A program made the position numbers and the translations under genes. From Roridomyces roridus (Eukaryota; Basidiomycota; Agaricomycetes; Agaricales; Mycenaceae), in NCBI GenBank assembly GCA_029378245.1, contig JARKIF010000001.1:372001-436000 (forward strand): 64,000 nt of DNA, given 5' to 3'. Every line of letters starts with the position of its first letter. Position 1 is the stretch's first letter. Under the pieces are notes generated by a model. The model saw nothing but the letters and a program-made list of their open reading frames with translations, was not told the origin of the DNA and searched no databases. Of this stretch, positions 60,404 to 64,000 are shown piece by piece.

Positions 60404-61525
60404 CTACAGTCCATACGCCGCCTGTGGGCCAGGCGACATCCTCCCACTCGGACCACCATACGCAGCCTGCGGGCCAGGCGAAGCGCGACCATAAGCAGCC
60501 TGCGGCCCAGGCGACGCTCGGCCAGCAGCGTAGGCTGCTTGCGGTCCAGGGGACATACGACCCGCCTGTGGTCCAGGAGACATACGGCCTGCCTGCGGTC
60601 CTGGACTCGCACGACCAGCCATTTGTGTCATCGGGATAGCTTCGTTGCCCCACTCCTGCTGTGGACCCTCGTTGAACGCCTGTGGAACGGGACCATGGTA
60701 CGGGTCGTAGTACGCGCCAGGGTCATCTCGGTAAGGCTGGTTAGGGTTAAGATGCGGGAGTGGAGGGACGGCGTAGGTGTCCTCGTGATGGAGGTCGGCG
60801 GTGGAAGCGTCGTACGTGGTGGCTCTCGACGGCGGACGCGAATCTTCTCCACCGTCGAAACCGAATCCCGACCGACCCGTGTTGGTCACGGGTAGAGGCG
60901 CCATGGAGGCATTGCCAGCACCCGAGTGGTCGTTTAGCTCTGGCCACTTGATGTTCTCGTTGTCGTCAAAGTCGCTCATCCGCTTGCGCGTGAACTTCCA
61001 GATGAAGAAGGCTGCAATGCAGATGAGGGCTACACCGCCGGCTACTGCCAAGCCGATGATACCACCCGTGCTCAATCCGCCGCCGGAGCTCGGTGCTGCG
61101 GAGGAAGAGGAAGAGGGAGCCGTGTCCGAAGCCGCACCGCTGGGTGCGGGGTTGGTATTGGTGATGGTGGTCTCCACTGTGACAACATCCCCTGCGGAGT
61201 TTGTGCTGACGATTTTGGAAACGGTGGGCGAGAAGGGAGGCTGGCTGGGGGTCGCCGATGTTGATGTTGGAGGTGGTGGTGTAGTGGAAGAAGGTAGCGT
61301 TGTAGACGGCGACGTGGGCGCTGAGCTGGATGAGGGCGGTGGAGGGGCCTGGTCCGATGCGCTGCTGGGAGCAGCAGACTCGGAGGTAGGGGCAGAGGGA
61401 GAGGCCGACGAAGGGCTGCTGCTATCGGATGATGGGAGGCTGCCGCCACCACCACTGAGGGGGAGGCTCTGAGCATTGGCGGCGGCGACGACGGCGAGTA
61501 AGGCCAGGATTCGTGTCGTCTTCAT
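60404..61525 (-). CDS. Single-pass membrane protein with SPGPQAAYG repeats, intact copy
   Basis: One exon, 373 residues. MKTTRILALLAVVAAANA is a signal peptide. A Ser/Pro/Thr-rich outer region of about 150 residues follows and should be O-mannosylated. A short segment with TVSKIVSTNSAGDVVTVETT precedes GGGLSTGGIIGLAVAGGVAL and ICIAAFFIWKFTRKRM, the transmembrane helix with a basic stop-transfer. The cytoplasmic tail is Pro/Tyr-rich (DDPGAYYDPYHGPVPQ) and ends with about seven SPGPQ units, several as SPGPQAAYG. The layout resembles yeast Mid2/Wsc wall sensors and fungal SKG6-type proteins, so a plasma-membrane or cell-wall role is plausible but unproven. It lies convergently behind module copy 7; broken copies follow module copies 4 and 5. 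Confidence 0.85.
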   Translation of the reverse strand: MKTTRILALLAVVAAANAQSLPLSGGGGSLPSSDSSSPSSASPSAPTSESAAPSSASDQAPPPPSSSSAPTSPSTTLPSSTTPPPPTSTSATPSQPPFSPTVSKIVSTNSAGDVVTVETTITNTNPAPSGAASDTAPSSSSSAAPSSGGGLSTGGIIGLAVAGGVALICIAAFFIWKFTRKRMSDFDDNENIKWPELNDHSGAGNASMAPLPVTNTGRSGFGFDGGEDSRPPSRATTYDASTADLHHEDTYAVPPLPHLNPNQPYRDDPGAYYDPYHGPVPQAFNEGPQQEWGNEAIPMTQMAGRASPGPQAGRMSPGPQAGRMSPGPQAAYAAGRASPGPQAAYGRASPGPQAAYGGPSGRMSPGPQAAYGL

Positions 61526-62069
61526 TATGTGTGGCCATCAGATTCAAAGAAAGACTGGCAAATATACCAACGGAGGCAGTTCGCCATCACGACACATCCG
61601 ACGGGTGTATCACCGCCCTCCGCAGCACAACGATGATCCGTATGAGTACATGACGACCAGAACAAGCCAGAACATTACGCAAGACCGCTACTCCGCTGCT
61701 ACATCCGTTTTGCGTCCGTTATTTCCAATTTCCATTACAAGAATTCGTTTCGCCAAGCCAAGAAAAAAGCGGAGAGTTTGCACGTGATCAATATGCCCAG
61801 ATTATGATGGTAATCCCTACCAAGGCGCCAATCCTTCATGGCCGGATGACTGCCGCACGAGCAAGCCCAAGAGGGCCATCTCGACTTTCGATGCAGTGAC
61901 GCTTTGATGCAGTGACGCGCTTCCCGCCGATTTTTTTCGATACAGCGTACACGCAACACAAGCCGAGCGAGCCCAGTAAAAGGAACGAAATGATTGGCTT
62001 GCACCCCAAATTCGAATCTCGACGCCTTAAAACGCTCCGAGTCCGAGCCCAGCTGCACATTGCGCAGCT
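61526..62069. other. Upstream region of the membrane gene
   Basis: Promoter side of the membrane gene and 3' flank of module copy 8. No motif-bearing frame was seen. Confidence 0.5.
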
Positions 62070-64000
62070 TCACTTCCACCTGTGTGGTTGCCCGCATCCA
62101 CAGGCCATTGGACCACGGAAAGGGATTTCGGCGGGAAAACCGGAGGCGAGCGAAGGATCGAGGTGGAGTGTCGACATCCACGGAGTGAGTAAGACCCAGC
62201 TCGGAGAGCCCATCTCGCAGGCCTCATCCCCCTTCCTCCCAAAGTGCACATCACGCCGCCCAAACGCTACAGAGTAGCATGGGGCAGGACTAGACGAGGG
62301 CAACATCGCATGCCGATCGAGATGAAATAGACACGAACACGGGCTCAGGGTTGTCCACCTCCATGTCTCAAGGTTCTTCGTAGCGTGAGTCGGGCGCCCC
62401 CCAAATCCAGGCCGAATGCTGTGTTCCGGAAGCCCAGGCCGGATCGTGCGTCTCAACGAGAGGGTGAGATGGTGATTCGGAAACTGCGTCCGGGACATCG
62501 TTGCTGCTTGACATGAAATGTGAGTCCGTGTATCGCCAAAAAGGAGAAGGGATACGGACGCTGGTAGTTCCTCAAAGTTTTCATCCCACTGGGGCAGCTG
62601 TTCGACACAAAGGTGGCACACGCCCAGGTCTGTAGCTGCAAAAGGGTAGCCATGGCCTAGTGCCCCGCACGAAGTACATGCGACGATGGGCAGCGAGCCC
62701 TGATCTGAAAAAGAGCAGAATGAGCAGGAGTATCATACAAGCGCTGCTGGTGCTTACCTACGACTTGGTGACATAACGGGCAGACTTCTTTCGGGTCTGG
62801 CGAATCATGCAATACCACCACACTATCCGCCGTCCTCGTCGCAAGTGTTATTTCTTCACGAACGTAACCCGGGCAACGATGTGCGCTCAGCACGTTCGTC
62901 CATGCGAGTTTGTGGATAGGCGTCCGCCTGACGTTGAGATCGCGATGAATCTGAGCAGCAACGGTAGCCAACGACTGCTGCGTCTCCATCGTTCGCCAGA
63001 CGTACTCCCGCCGGGGAGGGACTGAGGGGACTTGCTCGTCCATGTCAGCTTGTCCTTCCACGGTGGCAAAAGATTGTTCTAGAGGCGGGGACCCAGTCAC
63101 CCACGTTGGCAGGGACGAGGGATTGAAAACCACGGGCGTCCTCTCGATATCGTCGTCTGGAGCCGATTAGTGAGTAACTGACCTACGAGTATAAGAAATG
63201 GACCGACCGTGTAAAACACGATTGGCGGACTTCAGGATCTTGAAATGAGTTTAGATAACGATCGGCAGAGTATGAATGTCCTGCACCTTCTGACATAGAG
63301 CATTGAGCAATGCCCAGCCTGAATTGTCGCGATGTGTAGGTACCATCGCATTCGATGGTGGATTGATGCTGAGCAGGAATCGGTCGTTCACGTCGAGGAA
63401 TACATCAAAGTCCTTACAAAAGTCAGACCAAAGGGATCACACATAAAGGAGGGCACTCACTTCGGCACTCAGATGAATAGATGTATCCTGTACCTTGAGA
63501 TAGTTGATTCCAGACTGAGAGAAGTTTAGCAGAGGAAACGGAAAGGGCAGTGAGACGCATACGGAAAGCCCAGCGACCTATCGCACAGTGAGATGAGAGA
63601 GGATCAGGCGAACAAGCTACACACCAGCTTGAATCCCAACACGATGCTTCCGTCAAGACCATCCCTGAGAGCCCCAGCAAGAGGTACTTCCGCGGTTTTC
63701 CAATAAGCTGGCATCCGGTCAGTGGCAGGACGAGAGGATGGAGAGCGAGGACATTACCATCCTCATACGCTATGAATTGAATTGGTGAAGTCGAAGAAGA
63801 TGTCCCGTGGATCCGCAGCACATTGGGGTGGCTACAAAGATGTAGATGGTGTTCTCCCCACTGGTCTTAGATACTTACAACGATCCTTTCGACAGTGCGA
63901 CCGTCGCCTCCAAATGCTATTCGCTTCATCAGCAGATGGGGCGTATGTCCTGGAGAATTTACAGACCTCACGAGCCCTCGCCCCCGCGTTAAAGACCTTG
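62070..64000 (-). CDS. Divergent pseudokinase-PHD-like protein, 5' end outside the window, copy 8
   Basis: Minus-strand exons from the right edge: 63967-64000 (partial), 63879-63916, 63758-63831, 63625-63707, 63563-63577, 63461-63514, 63287-63412, 63208-63238, 62758-63156, 62070-62704. Exon lengths 38, 74, 83, 15, 54 and 31 equal those of the other copies, and all phases close. The visible part starts at the kinase lysine (KVFNAGARARE), then HLEATVALSKG, HPNVLRIHG, DFDVFLDVNDR and SINPP. The helical region [20 protein letters not shown] follows. The zinc region is degenerate: CPLC is kept, but CVC is missing, and ACTSCGALGHGYPF lacks the Trp and the Cys after His; CHLC is present. The C-terminal about 170 residues have no known motif, and the last exon may really be split further. 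It is closest to copy 5 (LRIHGTSSSTSP). Confidence 0.72.

Noticed and set aside
62070..62600. Separate gene for the last 170 residues of copy 8
   Set aside because: The frame continues from the zinc region across a phase-1 intron, so one gene is simpler; the exact 3' end stays uncertain.
28900..64000. NLR (NACHT or NB-ARC) genes
   Set aside because: I looked for a P-loop GxxxxGK[ST] and Walker B in the module proteins and found none; the glycine loop belongs to a kinase fold.

Overview
The window looks like nuclear DNA of a mushroom-forming basidiomycete (Agaricomycetes). It has many introns of about 48-60 nt with GT..AG ends and CTRAY-type branch points. It encodes a fungal histone H3, small multi-exon genes, and families of a style I know from agarics. 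No rRNA, tRNA, CRISPR array or reverse transcriptase was seen. All gene models were spliced by hand and checked only for reading phase and agreement between paralogues.

Left part (1-28.4 kb). A partial leucine-rich-repeat gene (1-1924) and a zinc-finger gene (3082-4379) come first. They are followed by seven tandem plus-strand paralogues encoding proteins that end in a pair of C2H2 fingers (7122, 10858, 14956, 18485, 21433, 24170, 26528). The first three lie on visibly duplicated segments; a minisatellite has expanded behind copy 1. An intron-rich histone H3 gene (12893-13628, minus strand) sits inside this array and encodes a tail two residues longer than the usual H3.

Right part (29-64 kb). 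Eight copies of a second family follow. All share one module: a short N-terminal motif ([19 protein letters not shown]), a basic linker, a kinase-like domain without HRD or DFG, a helical region, and a PHD-like zinc finger split by an intron. Exon lengths (132, 38, 74, 83, 15, 54, 135, 31, about 450 nt) are nearly invariant. What follows the PHD differs from copy to copy and resembles pieces of host regulators: a MAPKKK (BCK1-type) regulatory domain (copy 1), Sin3 PAH1 and PAH2 (copies 2 and 5), a SNF5-associated GATA-like finger (copy 3), the C2H2 pair of the neighbouring array (copy 4, decayed in copy 6), and an unrecognised helical tail (copy 7). This is the most interesting system here: a tandem pseudokinase-PHD family with exchangeable host-derived tails, comparable in layout to integrated-domain immune receptors. 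That function is inference only.

Copies 1, 2, 4 and 7 read open. Copy 3 has a frameshift. Copy 6 has a stop and further lesions. Copy 5 is cut twice, by a 920-bp foldback element and by a 3.2-kb terminal-inverted-repeat element with a 9-bp target duplication. Copy 8 is divergent, on the minus strand, and runs off the right edge. Downstream of copies 4, 5 and 7 lies a convergent gene for a single-pass membrane protein with SPGPQAAYG repeats. It is intact only at 60404-61525, so module gene plus membrane gene probably duplicated as one unit.
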